The notes below the pieces were generated by a model that was given only the letters and a program-made list of their open reading frames with translations, searched no databases and was not told where the DNA came from. The position numbers and the translations under genes are program-made. DNA of 31,143 nt from a virus: the IMG/VR virus record IMGVR_UViG_3300021511_000024, positions 1-31,143 of that record; one strand, given 5' to 3'. Positions 21,759 through 29,453 of the stretch are shown piece after piece (positions within the stretch are counted from its first letter, which is position 1; each line of letters opens with the position of its first letter).

Positions 21759-22189
21759 CTCGTTGAGGGGCTGGCCGCTTCCGCTTCCCCCACATCACCA
21801 TCTTCATCAGGTACAAGACCCGCGATACGCTCAATCACTTCAACCATACGCTCAAGCCCGCCAACGAGCTTGAGTACATCCGATTGCTTGACATCAGGGT
21901 GGTTGCCTTTGAGTGCGCAATGCACCAGCCACGTTGCGCCATCTAAAGACATCACATGCTCAAGCAGTTCATCAAACTGCACACCCTTGCGTACATGCTC
22001 GCTGTAGAGTGCGGCCCGATACTCAACCGGTACAGCCTCGATTGATTGGCGGTGCTGTTCCTTGACCCACTCACGGAACTCACCCATCAACACATCCTGG
22101 CTGATGGGCGAGAATGTATAGTCCTTGCCATCCGTGAGTTGCATTGTCACGGGTGCATCAACAATGTTATCCATGCCGGCGCTGGTCAT
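21755..22189 (-). CDS. Tail assembly chaperone, upstream (G-like) frame
   Basis: A 144-aa acidic helical protein: FREWVKEQHRQSIEAVPVEY, then QFDELLEHVMSLDGATWLVH and SDVLKLVGGLERMVEVIERI. It lies between the tail tube and the tape measure gene, the normal location of the chaperone that coats the tape measure during assembly. The last codons carry a GGGGGAA run that could promote -1 frameshifting into the next frame. Confidence 0.75.
   Translation of the reverse strand: MTSAGMDNIVDAPVTMQLTDGKDYTFSPISQDVLMGEFREWVKEQHRQSIEAVPVEYRAALYSEHVRKGVQFDELLEHVMSLDGATWLVHCALKGNHPDVKQSDVLKLVGGLERMVEVIERIAGLVPDEDGDVGEAEAASPSTS
21785..21791 (-). promoter_or_regulatory. Candidate -1 frameshift site between chaperone frames
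   Basis: On the minus strand the run G-GGG-GAA spans codons Val133-Gly134-Glu135 of the upstream ORF. A -1 slip leads to SGSGQPLNELNWPQAW, fusing it to the downstream ORF (about 244 aa). The heptamer is not a perfect X-XXY-YYZ. The position and direction match tail-chaperone frameshifts of many siphoviruses. Confidence 0.5.
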
Positions 22190-22204
22190 GTGTTCATAAC
22201 TCCA

Positions 22205-22609
22205 TTACGTGGTGGTTGATTCTGTGATAGTCGGCTCACCGTCACCGATGAATGTAAACGTCAATGAGTTTGCCGCTTCGATATCAACCGATGTATCAAT
22301 GCCCGTGATGATGATGTTGCCAGCGATTGAGCCGTCTGTTGTATCATCAGCAAACACGAACGTAGCAGCAGCACTGGCACCCGCCAGCCCCGCAGCGCTT
22401 GGCCCGTCGATATCTTCCTCGGCATCCCAGCGTGCAGTGTAACTGCCGCTCCAAGACTTCAGCCCGCCCATATGTGACCGCCATGTATCACTGAATGCAG
22501 TGATCTCGCCCGTGTCACCCGTGAGCGTGATAGACCACTGGTGTACGTCGGTATCGTAGCCGGAGGCAAACGTCACCGTTCCTTCAATTCCATGCGCAAC
22601 ATTGGCCAT
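22205..22609 (-). CDS. Major tail tube protein
   Basis: A 134-aa beta-sandwich protein: VAHGIEGTVTFASGYDTDVH, QWSITLTGDTGEITAFSDTW and WSGSYTARWDAEED are typical tail-tube signatures. The C-terminal strands (IIITGIDTSVDIEAANSLTF) complete the sandwich. It lies between the tail terminator and the chaperone pair, as expected. It polymerises into the hollow tail. Confidence 0.85.
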   Translation of the reverse strand: MANVAHGIEGTVTFASGYDTDVHQWSITLTGDTGEITAFSDTWRSHMGGLKSWSGSYTARWDAEEDIDGPSAAGLAGASAAATFVFADDTTDGSIAGNIIITGIDTSVDIEAANSLTFTFIGDGEPTITESTTT

Positions 22610-22622
22610 CGTTAGTTACTCC

Positions 22623-23048
22623 TTACGTGGCATTGCCCTGAATGAGATAATCTGAATCACATCGCCAGGTGATGCCGTCAACAAACGGCCCTCTGTTGAT
22701 GTCACATCTTGCGCACCATGTGTAATGATCTGTAATGCTGAAGGTGGCATTGTGCAGCCTTGCCCGCAGCTTGTCTTGTATTACCGTTGCCGCACGCGGC
22801 CCGGGTGCCCGCGCCGTGTAAATACTGAACTGTACCCGCACCATAAAGCCGGTTGTTGTGAATGTATCTTCCGGCACATCATCAATAACCAGCGTCACCG
22901 CATATGGCAGCGTTGCTTCTTCGACCGCCTCGGCCAGATATAGCCGCCCGGCAGTTGAACCGGTGCCACCCAGCGCGGTGTTGAACGCGCTGTCGCCGGT
23001 CAGGTGCGAGTAGAGTCCGTCGAGGATGTCTTGTATTTCAACTGCCAC
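22623..23048 (-). CDS. Tail completion/terminator protein (DUF3168-like)
   Basis: The GTG at 23048 (VAVEIQDILDGLYSHLTGDS) is preferred: it overlaps the end of the gp10-like gene and has GGGGA upstream; a longer frame to 23102 overlaps further. The pattern ALGGTGSTAGRLYLAEAVEE, LPYAVTLVIDD and FMVRVQFSIYT matches small tail terminators. The product would cap the tail tube at the head-tail joint. Confidence 0.8.
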   Translation of the reverse strand: MAVEIQDILDGLYSHLTGDSAFNTALGGTGSTAGRLYLAEAVEEATLPYAVTLVIDDVPEDTFTTTGFMVRVQFSIYTARAPGPRAATVIQDKLRARLHNATFSITDHYTWCARCDINRGPFVDGITWRCDSDYLIQGNAT

Positions 23049-23559
23049 TGATAGTCCCCAACTTGCTCTTGATCTTAACCTTCTTGATCTCGGCCAAAAC
23101 ATCTTTGCGCTTGTGGTCCATCGCTGGCCGCAGCCACGGTCGTGGTTCCAGCCGGGGAATAAACACCCTTTTGCGAAAGATCACAGCACCGCCGTGCCCA
23201 ACAAACCGCAACGCCCGCCCCTTCTTTGCTATAATCATGTGTGCCTTGGCTCCCAATTCCAGCCACTTGCCATACTTGACGTTGGTGCCGGTACGGGCAA
23301 AGAACGTGCCATCACGCTCTGCCGTTTCGGTTTGCACGTTTCGGCCAAGATGCCCGGTGCGCTTGTGTGGCGGCTCGCCCGGACCAGATGATGCCGTTGT
23401 TGGAGATGTAATGGTCGGCCCGGCCTCCAGGTTGAGCAGCCGCTTGGCTTCATCTTGCACCACAACCCCGCCGCGAGCAACAGCAGCCTCAATTCCGCTC
23501 TTGGCGCTGCGGAGAACACCGTGCAGATCATCTTTGAACCGTACCTCGCCAACTATCAC
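23038..23559 (-). CDS. HK97 gp10-like head-tail joining protein
   Basis: A 173-aa protein starting at GTG 23559, which overlaps the previous stop (GTGA). It contains RRG-type features of the family: VVVQDEAKRLLNL, SSGPGEPPHKRTGHLGRNVQ and KYGKWLELGAKAHMIIAKKG, then RPWLRPAMDHKRK. These match the gp10-like family. It lies between head closure and tail terminator, where such proteins lock the tail to the capsid. Confidence 0.85.
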   Translation of the reverse strand: MIVGEVRFKDDLHGVLRSAKSGIEAAVARGGVVVQDEAKRLLNLEAGPTITSPTTASSGPGEPPHKRTGHLGRNVQTETAERDGTFFARTGTNVKYGKWLELGAKAHMIIAKKGRALRFVGHGGAVIFRKRVFIPRLEPRPWLRPAMDHKRKDVLAEIKKVKIKSKLGTISGS

Positions 23560-23888
23560 AATTCTTCCTCCAGGTGCAACGTGGTGAACCTGCCCAGCAT
23601 ATCGATGTCACGAACGCCGACAACGAGAAACGTGCGTGATGTGCCGTTGATCGTGGCGGTGAGTTTATCCTTGGCGGTGATCTCCGGGGTGCCGCTGATG
23701 TAAGCCTTGAGCATACGTTGATGGACAGTACGGTCATACAACTGCAGCTCTTGTGCGTTGAGCGCCTGCACTCTTGCCCACACGGTTGCACCATCAGACC
23801 ATGAGCGCACCACGCCACCGGCAGCATCTTTGCTTTCAGTGTAACTCTGCACGGTGCATTTAGTGTTGGCGAGTGTTGCTACACTCAT
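23556..23888 (-). CDS. Head closure/head-tail adaptor protein
   Basis: A 110-aa beta-barrel-like protein: CTVQSYTESKDAAGGVVRSW, VWARVQALNAQELQLYD and TFLVVGVRDIDMLGRFTTLH give the typical pattern of SPP1 gp16-type head closure proteins (PF05521 type). It sits after the connector gene and before gp10-like. It would close the connector after packaging. Confidence 0.85.
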   Translation of the reverse strand: MSVATLANTKCTVQSYTESKDAAGGVVRSWSDGATVWARVQALNAQELQLYDRTVHQRMLKAYISGTPEITAKDKLTATINGTSRTFLVVGVRDIDMLGRFTTLHLEEEL

Positions 23889-23933
23889 ATCATGCTCCGC
23901 GTGATAGTCATGGCAATGTCCTCATTCCAGTTC

Positions 23934-24767
23934 TCACGGCAGCTCCCTTTTGTACCTTGCCAGCAGATCATGCCACTCAGATTGCCTGCTATCTGCCGTG
24001 GCCAGTGTGTAGGCATAATCGCCCAGCTTCTCAGATTGCAGCGCACCATCACGCGCAGCAGAATCAAGCGAAGCGTGGCACATCTCCAACAGCAGCAACT
24101 GGATATCATCAGGCAACGCCGATGCTCCAGCCGTGTACTCAACAAGCATCTGCCCGAGGTGACTCCACGCAGACCACCCCACCACGCCGGCAGCAGTTAT
24201 CGTGCCAGCGCCGTAGTCCACGCGGTAATCATCATCCCAATCCGCCCACGTCTGTAGTGTTACCGGCTTGCCGTCAGCATCAATCACGCCCTGGCGGTGC
24301 AGGTACGCACTCGGTCCATCGTTGACAGTCGATGCAGACCACCCACCCAACGCATCAATCGTGGTAACCATATCGCTGATCTTCACGTTGGCCGCAAAGG
24401 TGCTGGTTGTGGTGGTCGTGGTCGTCCCCACACGGCTCCGCGTAACCACCGCAGTATCAGTCACCTCGACAGTTGCGTGCGTGTCAGAGCCGCTGTACTC
24501 GGCCGTGAGGCTGTCATCCAGCTCTAAGCACACCCGCATAACCGCTGTTACATCCGGCTGCCGCAGCACCAGCTCCCCACCGGTCGGCACTTGATACACT
24601 TCGCTGTAATCAGTGCTGAGTAGATCACGGCCGAGGTGTACGGTGATGCGCGCGTACAGCTTGTCGAACAACATCCTGAGCGTTGATTCGCTTGCGGTGC
24701 TGTTGGGCTGATACTCAGTGAGATAGAAACTCACCAGCTCGCCGCGTTCATCCTTGGTCAGTGCCAT
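23934..24767 (-). CDS. Head-tail connector (gp6/gp15-like) with an inserted or extended domain
   Basis: A 277-aa protein. The N-terminal part is helical (MALTKDERGELVSFYLTEYQ). The centre is strand-rich with a TTTTTTSTF tract. The C-terminal segment LPDDIQLLLLEMCHASLDSA, then LGDYAYTLATADSR, resembles adaptor proteins of the HK97 gp6/SPP1 gp15 class, which usually are ~100 aa, so this version is long. It follows a 74-aa head gene and precedes head closure. Confidence 0.7.
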   Translation of the reverse strand: MALTKDERGELVSFYLTEYQPNSTASESTLRMLFDKLYARITVHLGRDLLSTDYSEVYQVPTGGELVLRQPDVTAVMRVCLELDDSLTAEYSGSDTHATVEVTDTAVVTRSRVGTTTTTTTSTFAANVKISDMVTTIDALGGWSASTVNDGPSAYLHRQGVIDADGKPVTLQTWADWDDDYRVDYGAGTITAAGVVGWSAWSHLGQMLVEYTAGASALPDDIQLLLLEMCHASLDSAARDGALQSEKLGDYAYTLATADSRQSEWHDLLARYKRELP

Positions 24768-24972
24768 CGTCGGTTACCTTCTTCGGTGGTTTGGGCTTCT
24801 TCTTGATCTTGGTAATGATCGCCTTGGCGAATGGCGGCAGCTCATCCGCCAACGGCTTGACAACCAGCTCGGCCACACCTGCCGCAATGAACTGCTTGGC
24901 GGGGATGTCATCGAAGTCATGTACCTCGCCAGCCCCATACTCGCCAACACGTGTTGTGAATCTAATGTTCAT
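24748..24972 (-). CDS. Small head-region protein (74 aa)
   Basis: The start chosen is ATG 24972 (MNIRFTTRVGEYGAGEVHDF); an upstream in-frame start at 25050 overlaps the previous gene. The segment DDIPAKQFIAAGVAELVV resembles small head proteins that often precede the connector gene. The C-terminus is Lys/Pro-rich. Its end overlaps the connector start. The function is unknown. Confidence 0.6.
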   Translation of the reverse strand: MNIRFTTRVGEYGAGEVHDFDDIPAKQFIAAGVAELVVKPLADELPPFAKAIITKIKKKPKPPKKVTDDGTDQG

Positions 24973-24982
24973 GTAATCATCC

Positions 24983-25486
24983 TTATCTGTCCGTGTCCCC
25001 GCGCTGGCCGAATATCGGCCAGATGTCTGAACCCTGCAAATCTGTGCCATCCACCTTCTGCCACAAGAGACCGATGAACTTCTCTTGCTCCTGATGCCTC
25101 AGGCTGTTGACCGCACTCATCCCCTGAAACTGAGTCTCTACTTCCTTCAACCCCTGAGCAAGTGACTCGATTATCTTGGAATCAACCCTTGTGCGAACAT
25201 CATCTTCCTCAATCCAATGCTTTACCTCTGCAATGTTTGTCGCAAGTGGGTTCAACGCCATTGCTCCCACAATACTGATGATCGTCACCGTGCCCATCAG
25301 GGCAAACATCAACACACTGATCAGGGCAATTGTGGTCTTGCCGTCGAGCTTGCCCGTGACGGCTTGCTGGGTCGCAAGCCCACCAATCGCGTCCTTGATA
25401 TCCTTTACGTCCTGTCTGATCTCCTTGCGAAAGGTCACAAACTCAGACAATGGGGTGTACTCGGTATCGTGCTGCGTATCAGCCAT
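24983..25486 (-). CDS. Membrane-anchored coiled-coil protein (167 aa)
   Basis: N-terminal coiled-coil (SEFVTFRKEIRQDVKDIKDA), one strong transmembrane helix (residues ~52-80, TIALISVLMFALMGTVTIIS), then a second helical region (KIIESLAQGLKEVETQFQGM). Its start overlaps the end of 25479-26114. The architecture resembles small phage membrane proteins such as holin-accessory or exclusion factors. The position among head genes is unusual. No family was assigned. Confidence 0.6.
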   Translation of the reverse strand: MADTQHDTEYTPLSEFVTFRKEIRQDVKDIKDAIGGLATQQAVTGKLDGKTTIALISVLMFALMGTVTIISIVGAMALNPLATNIAEVKHWIEEDDVRTRVDSKIIESLAQGLKEVETQFQGMSAVNSLRHQEQEKFIGLLWQKVDGTDLQGSDIWPIFGQRGDTDR

Positions 25487-26114
25487 CTACTTTGCTCCCC
25501 GCAGTTACGGCATCATCAACCACATGTATAAACTCGGTCGGTATCGCCATGATGGTCCCAACCACTGCACCCAGTACATGCTGGGCGATGTGTTCATGTC
25601 GCTGCACCTGATATCCGTACAAGTCGGGCTGCCACGGGTACGGCTTGGCCACATCACTTGCCGGGTCGATCTCAACTTTGATACCCCGGCCAATGGCAAG
25701 CCCGATCCAATAATCAAGGCACGGCTTCTGCGCCATGTAATCAGCCGATGCAGGCAGACGGTACATGCCGTACAGGTTGATCCGTTCATAACCTTGCAGG
25801 ATGGCATGTGCAATCATGTACGCAATCGAGCTGGTGAAGTACGGTCGTCCGCTCAGCATGATTGCATCTTGTAGCGGGTATCTGTCCTGCCTCTCAATGC
25901 CGGGGAACTCGGCCCGTGCCACCACCGGCCCGCCCCACTTGTTCACGATCTCTGCGAAGTTCGGCGGGTAATACTTGTGGTGGTCCATCAGATACAGCCG
26001 TGTCAGTTGCCCGTACTTCAGCACGGCAGTATTGCATCCCCACACCTCTGCACCCCTGCTGCACTTGAACTGCCTGGTGCCGAGCTGCCCGACGATGTGT
26101 ACCATCTTGCTCAT
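25479..26114 (-). CDS. Rossmann-like protein C of a tandem trio (211 aa)
   Basis: The start chosen is ATG 26114 (MSKMVHIVGQLGTRQFKC), overlapping the upstream stop as ATGA. It shows MVHIVGQLGTRQF, EVWGCNTAVLKYGQLTRLYL and MDHHKYYPP, the same order as its two neighbours (nucleotide-like loop, then a small core, then a DxxxYF-like site), but less conserved. It continues with GYERINLYGMYRLP. Possible roles are sugar-nucleotide transfer or modification of the virion or host surface; none is established. Confidence 0.5.
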   Translation of the reverse strand: MSKMVHIVGQLGTRQFKCSRGAEVWGCNTAVLKYGQLTRLYLMDHHKYYPPNFAEIVNKWGGPVVARAEFPGIERQDRYPLQDAIMLSGRPYFTSSIAYMIAHAILQGYERINLYGMYRLPASADYMAQKPCLDYWIGLAIGRGIKVEIDPASDVAKPYPWQPDLYGYQVQRHEHIAQHVLGAVVGTIMAIPTEFIHVVDDAVTAGSKVDG

Positions 26115-26668
26115 ACTTCCAGCCTTTCTACTTGCTTGGCTTCTGGCATCCACTCGCAGAAGGTTGACAGCGGCGAAGCGTTAACCCACTCCTGCCCAGC
26201 CTCTACAGCCAACGGCCACCACTCACGCATCACGTTGTTGATCGGTCTTAGTTCATTCTCCAGCAGGTCACACCCAACAAAGATCAGCCGTTCATAGCCC
26301 AGCCTCGCAGCGAGTTGCACGGCGAAGAACAGACTGTAATTGCGGGGCAGTGGTCCACCGACAATCGGACCATCCGGCCCGAACTGCACGTCCCTCGAGT
26401 CGATGTATTCCCATGCCCGCACGCGAGGATACTTGCTCCACCGCTTGGCAAACTTGTTGCCCGCGATATGCTTGGTGAAGTTCTCGGATGATTGCAGCCA
26501 CTCAGGGAAACAGACAGGCCGATCCAGCGTGCAGAAGTGTGTGATGTCAGGTGCGAACTTGTAACCACCACTCACCGCCATGATCGGCACATCCATAGCA
26601 TCCCAATCGTACAACTCAGCACTTGGCCCCTGCCCCAGCAAGATGATGCTGTCACTGGCGGTACTCAT
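26111..26668 (-). CDS. GxGPS Rossmann-like protein B of a tandem trio (185 aa)
   Basis: It begins with SIILLGQGPSAELYDWDAMD, then VPIMAVSGGYKFAPDITHFC, TLDRPVCFPEW and, near the end, GYERLIFVGCDLLENELRP. The order and motifs match 26665-27384 closely, so these are tandem paralogues. The GxGPS loop resembles the DUF115/6-hydroxymethylpterin-like or glycosyltransferase-like folds found in phages. ATGA overlaps couple it on both sides. The substrate is unknown. Confidence 0.6.
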   Translation of the reverse strand: MSTASDSIILLGQGPSAELYDWDAMDVPIMAVSGGYKFAPDITHFCTLDRPVCFPEWLQSSENFTKHIAGNKFAKRWSKYPRVRAWEYIDSRDVQFGPDGPIVGGPLPRNYSLFFAVQLAARLGYERLIFVGCDLLENELRPINNVMREWWPLAVEAGQEWVNASPLSTFCEWMPEAKQVERLEV

Positions 26669-27384
26669 ACTGCCACCCCCTCAGCCATAAACTCGGCAAG
26701 TGGCGAACCCGGCGTATCACACACCCACTCAATGCCGTGCTTCTGTGCAGCCGGATACCATTGCTTTAGTGTGGGTGTCACCAACTCATATACGGCATGT
26801 GTCAGATCGCAACCAACAAAGATCAACCGGCGGAACCCCATCCACGCCGCAACCTGCACAGCAAAGATCATGCTGCTGCTGCACGCATGCAGTCCTGTCA
26901 TTGCGTCTTGTTCGTTAGGATCGAAGCACAGCCCGGTTGCCGGGTTCATCGGGTACGCATGGACATCGGTATAGTCTGCCCAGCCCGGCTGCCAGCCCAG
27001 CGCGTGCGGGTACTTCTCAAACCCAGCCATCACCTTATCGCCAACGCCCCCATGCACGGCGTTGATTCGTTCTTGCAGGTCAACCGCAATCGTCCGCTCA
27101 TGCCCGGGCTTGTGCCGAGACAGCGGCACATGCTTCATCACGTCGCCATCATGTAAGAAGTCCCACCACCTGCAATGCACCGAGTTTGGCCACGAGTGGT
27201 CACGGTCTGCAATGTGCCGGTCATCAAAGTATTTAACTGCATCTAATGTGCAGAAGTGTTGTGGCTTGACCTGCAACGCAAAGACCGCCGAACTCACCGC
27301 CATGATGGTGATTGCCGGATCAAACTCATAACTGGCCAGCGATGGTCCCCGGCCAACTATGTAAATGGAGTCTGACTCTTGCAT
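26665..27384 (-). CDS. GxGPS Rossmann-like protein A of a tandem trio (239 aa)
   Basis: The start chosen is ATG 27384 (MQESDSIYIVGRGPSLASYE); an in-frame extension to 27639 would overlap the decoration gene. It shows IYIVGRGPS, TIMAVSSAVFALQVKPQHFC, TLDAVKYF and GFRRLIFVGCDLTHAV, the same series as 26111-26668. An RNA hairpin lies just in front of its start. It may be a sugar- or nucleotide-dependent transferase; location between the capsid and connector genes suggests virion-related modification. Confidence 0.6.
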   Translation of the reverse strand: MQESDSIYIVGRGPSLASYEFDPAITIMAVSSAVFALQVKPQHFCTLDAVKYFDDRHIADRDHSWPNSVHCRWWDFLHDGDVMKHVPLSRHKPGHERTIAVDLQERINAVHGGVGDKVMAGFEKYPHALGWQPGWADYTDVHAYPMNPATGLCFDPNEQDAMTGLHACSSSMIFAVQVAAWMGFRRLIFVGCDLTHAVYELVTPTLKQWYPAAQKHGIEWVCDTPGSPLAEFMAEGVAV

Positions 27385-27389
27385 AAACC

Positions 27390-27416
27390 GTGCTGGGAAG
27401 CATTGCCCCCCAGCAC
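27390..27416 (-). promoter_or_regulatory. Hairpin upstream of the GxGPS trio
   Basis: The arms gtgctggg (27390-27397) and cccagcac (27409-27416) form a perfect 8-bp stem with an 11-nt loop. On the minus strand the stem ends 5 nt before the ATG at 27384, covering its ribosome-binding region. There is no T-run. It may limit translation or read-through after the highly expressed capsid genes. Confidence 0.5.
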
Positions 27417-27449
27417 AGCGAAAGGGGGGAGGAAACGAATAATCGTCTG

Positions 27450-27896
27450 CTACGTTGCGGCAGCCCCTGCTCCTGCCGTCAACGCTGTCTTGCCGTAACG
27501 AGGTGAGCTGAGTATGTAGACCACCTGCCACTCGTCCGTGGCGGCTGCGGTCTTGACTACAGCCGAGATATATCGCACGCCCGAAGTAGTGCTGTCCTGG
27601 CCAGCCAGGTCGTCCGATGTAACTTCCAGCATTGCCCAATCACCCGTCGCATCAGGATCGGTGCTGCCGGTGCGAGTTTTCAGCGTTGCCGCCGAAGTGC
27701 CCGCCAGTGCGGCCGATCCATCAATGCGGAAGATTTGAGTGTTATCTGATCCAACCGACTTGATGAGCAACACCATACAACGGTGATACTCGCTCATGTC
27801 AACCCAGGTGGTGCTGGAAACATTAGCCGATGTAGTGGCGTTGGGGTCATGGTCGGCCACCACAATCTTAACTTCTTCGCTGAGTTTGAGACTCAT
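27450..27896 (-). CDS. Capsid decoration-like protein (148 aa)
   Basis: A beta-rich, Ala/Thr/Ser-rich protein: VKIVVADHDPNATTSANVSS, STTWVDMSEYHRCMVLLIKS and GVRYISAVVKTAAATDEWQV. It directly follows the major capsid gene (5 nt gap), the usual site of decoration or head-fibre proteins. It ends with an AGAGAAAT tail. The assignment is from position and beta pattern. Confidence 0.6.
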   Translation of the reverse strand: MSLKLSEEVKIVVADHDPNATTSANVSSTTWVDMSEYHRCMVLLIKSVGSDNTQIFRIDGSAALAGTSAATLKTRTGSTDPDATGDWAMLEVTSDDLAGQDSTTSGVRYISAVVKTAAATDEWQVVYILSSPRYGKTALTAGAGAAAT

Positions 27897-27900
27897 GGTG

Positions 27901-29307
27901 TTATGCCCTCGCGCCTAGAGTGATGAATGCGCTCATGGTGTTACTTCCATCACGCGGGCTGATGGTAGTGTTACGCCACGGTTGCCCGTCTGCTCGCATT
28001 CTGAATTTGAAGCACGTCACGTCCTGGTCGAAGAACAAGTGGATCGAGCTGAGTGCCTCAACCCCTGTGCTCTTGACCGCTGCGATGTACTGTTTCATGC
28101 TGGCGAAAACGATATCGCCAACATCGCCAACCGTTGCAGCGTGCTGTGTGGCAATCACGGGCTTGCCGAGCAGTGTTGCATACGGCGCATCACGCGCGCC
28201 GCCGGGCGGGATATAGATCGGGCCGCCGCCATCTTGTGAGGTACCCGCATCAGTTTTAGAACTGAGTGCCATCGTGAACAACGACGGCTCCAGATCTTGA
28301 TTGATCCACCACACCGCATCTTTACGGAACGGTGCATACATGCGCGAGTACATCGAAAAGATGTTGTTCGCCTGAATGGTATCTGCAACCTGGTCAGCCA
28401 CCTTGTCGGCTTCAACCTTGCCGTCACCTGTCAGGAACCCAAGCGGCTGCCCCGCACCCGTACCTCGGAAGATGGCTTCGCCCAGCTTGAAGTCGAGCTT
28501 CTCGCCAGCCTTGCGCGTGAGGTACGCACCAAGCGCAGCCGCATCCTCAAGCAACTCATCCGTTACCGGAATGAGTGCCGTCACCTTGCGCAGCCTCAGC
28601 TCCTTTGTGGTGAGCAGCGGCTTGCTTTGTGTGATGCTGCCAGCCTCGCCTTCCCAATACGCCTGAATCCCGCCGCTTGTCTGCCACGGCGTAGTCTCGT
28701 CGGTTGGGAATGCAATCGAGTTGCCGGTCAAGGGGAACTGGTCACATCGAGCAAGAACAGAGTCCTCGCCCTCGACCATCACGCGGATGTCACTTGCCCA
28801 CTGGGGCGGAACCGCGAACCCGCCATCAGCTCCGACGTTCTCAGAACCGTAGGAACTGAGCGTCTTGGTCCAGATGTCCAGGTCATTGCTGATCTTGCCG
28901 CTTGCGGCAACATCCTTGACCTGCATGGCAAAGTGACCGAACGATTTGAACCCGCCCTGCGGATCGTCAATCAATCGGTCCTTGCCGACCTTGATGTCAT
29001 GGATCTTGGTGCCCTTGCCTGGCTTGCGATCAAGCCCCAAGTCCTTCATCACATCAGCAACCTCCGCACTTACAGCAGCGCGGAACCGTTCCTCGTCTTC
29101 TCGCTTTGCGGCAGAACCGGATGCATCCAATGGCTTGCCCGGCCTGCCTTCAAAGAGTGTTTTCAGTTGTACTGCCTCGCCGTCAAAGACGGTCTCATCA
29201 GTGTTGTGGCCTTCCTTGGCCAGCCACGTCTGCACTGTCTCAAGATCGTCTGCGGCACCTGTAAACCCCATACCTTTGATGAGGTTGATAAAGTCCTGCC
29301 ATTTCAT
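27901..29307 (-). CDS. HK97-fold major capsid protein
   Basis: A 468-aa protein starting at ATG 29307 (MKWQDFINLIKGMGFTG), with GGGAG 9 nt upstream. The N-terminal ~130 residues are helical and charged, the scaffolding-like delta domain usually removed by the protease. Then come SENVGADGGFAVPPQWASDI (start of the mature subunit region), PLLTTKELRLRKVTALIPVT, DELLEDAAALGAYL and EAIFRGTGAGQPLGFLTG, all typical of HK97-type capsids. It follows the prohead protease and precedes the decoration gene. Confidence 0.93.
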   Translation of the reverse strand: MKWQDFINLIKGMGFTGAADDLETVQTWLAKEGHNTDETVFDGEAVQLKTLFEGRPGKPLDASGSAAKREDEERFRAAVSAEVADVMKDLGLDRKPGKGTKIHDIKVGKDRLIDDPQGGFKSFGHFAMQVKDVAASGKISNDLDIWTKTLSSYGSENVGADGGFAVPPQWASDIRVMVEGEDSVLARCDQFPLTGNSIAFPTDETTPWQTSGGIQAYWEGEAGSITQSKPLLTTKELRLRKVTALIPVTDELLEDAAALGAYLTRKAGEKLDFKLGEAIFRGTGAGQPLGFLTGDGKVEADKVADQVADTIQANNIFSMYSRMYAPFRKDAVWWINQDLEPSLFTMALSSKTDAGTSQDGGGPIYIPPGGARDAPYATLLGKPVIATQHAATVGDVGDIVFASMKQYIAAVKSTGVEALSSIHLFFDQDVTCFKFRMRADGQPWRNTTISPRDGSNTMSAFITLGARA

Positions 29308-29369
29308 GGCACTGACTCCCATATTAGAGTCAGGCCGCGAATCAGTCGCCCCCATGCGTCATGCCACGA

Positions 29370-29453
29370 TCAGGTTGTTAAGCCACCGTCAGTTTCAGCA
29401 TGATAAACGGTGATCAGCATCACCATCGTTGTTTGCGCGACATACGCAGTCAC
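29370..29453 (-). CDS. Very short ORF between protease and capsid (27 aa), uncertain
   Basis: GTG 29453 overlaps the protease stop as GTGA and reads MTAYVAQTTMVMLITVYHAE plus seven residues. The rest of the gap up to the capsid start holds no other ORF of note. The overlap is suggestive; length and composition are not convincing. Confidence 0.25.
   Translation of the reverse strand: MTAYVAQTTMVMLITVYHAETDGGLTT

Noticed and set aside
23885-24145. Minus-strand 86-aa ORF whose stop overlaps the head closure start
   Set aside because: Almost all of it overlaps the connector gene in another frame and its composition (Cys/Arg/Trp-rich) is not protein-like.
28297-29403. Long plus-strand ORF (368 aa)
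   Set aside because: It is antisense to the major capsid gene, which has strong family motifs and a good ribosome-binding site.
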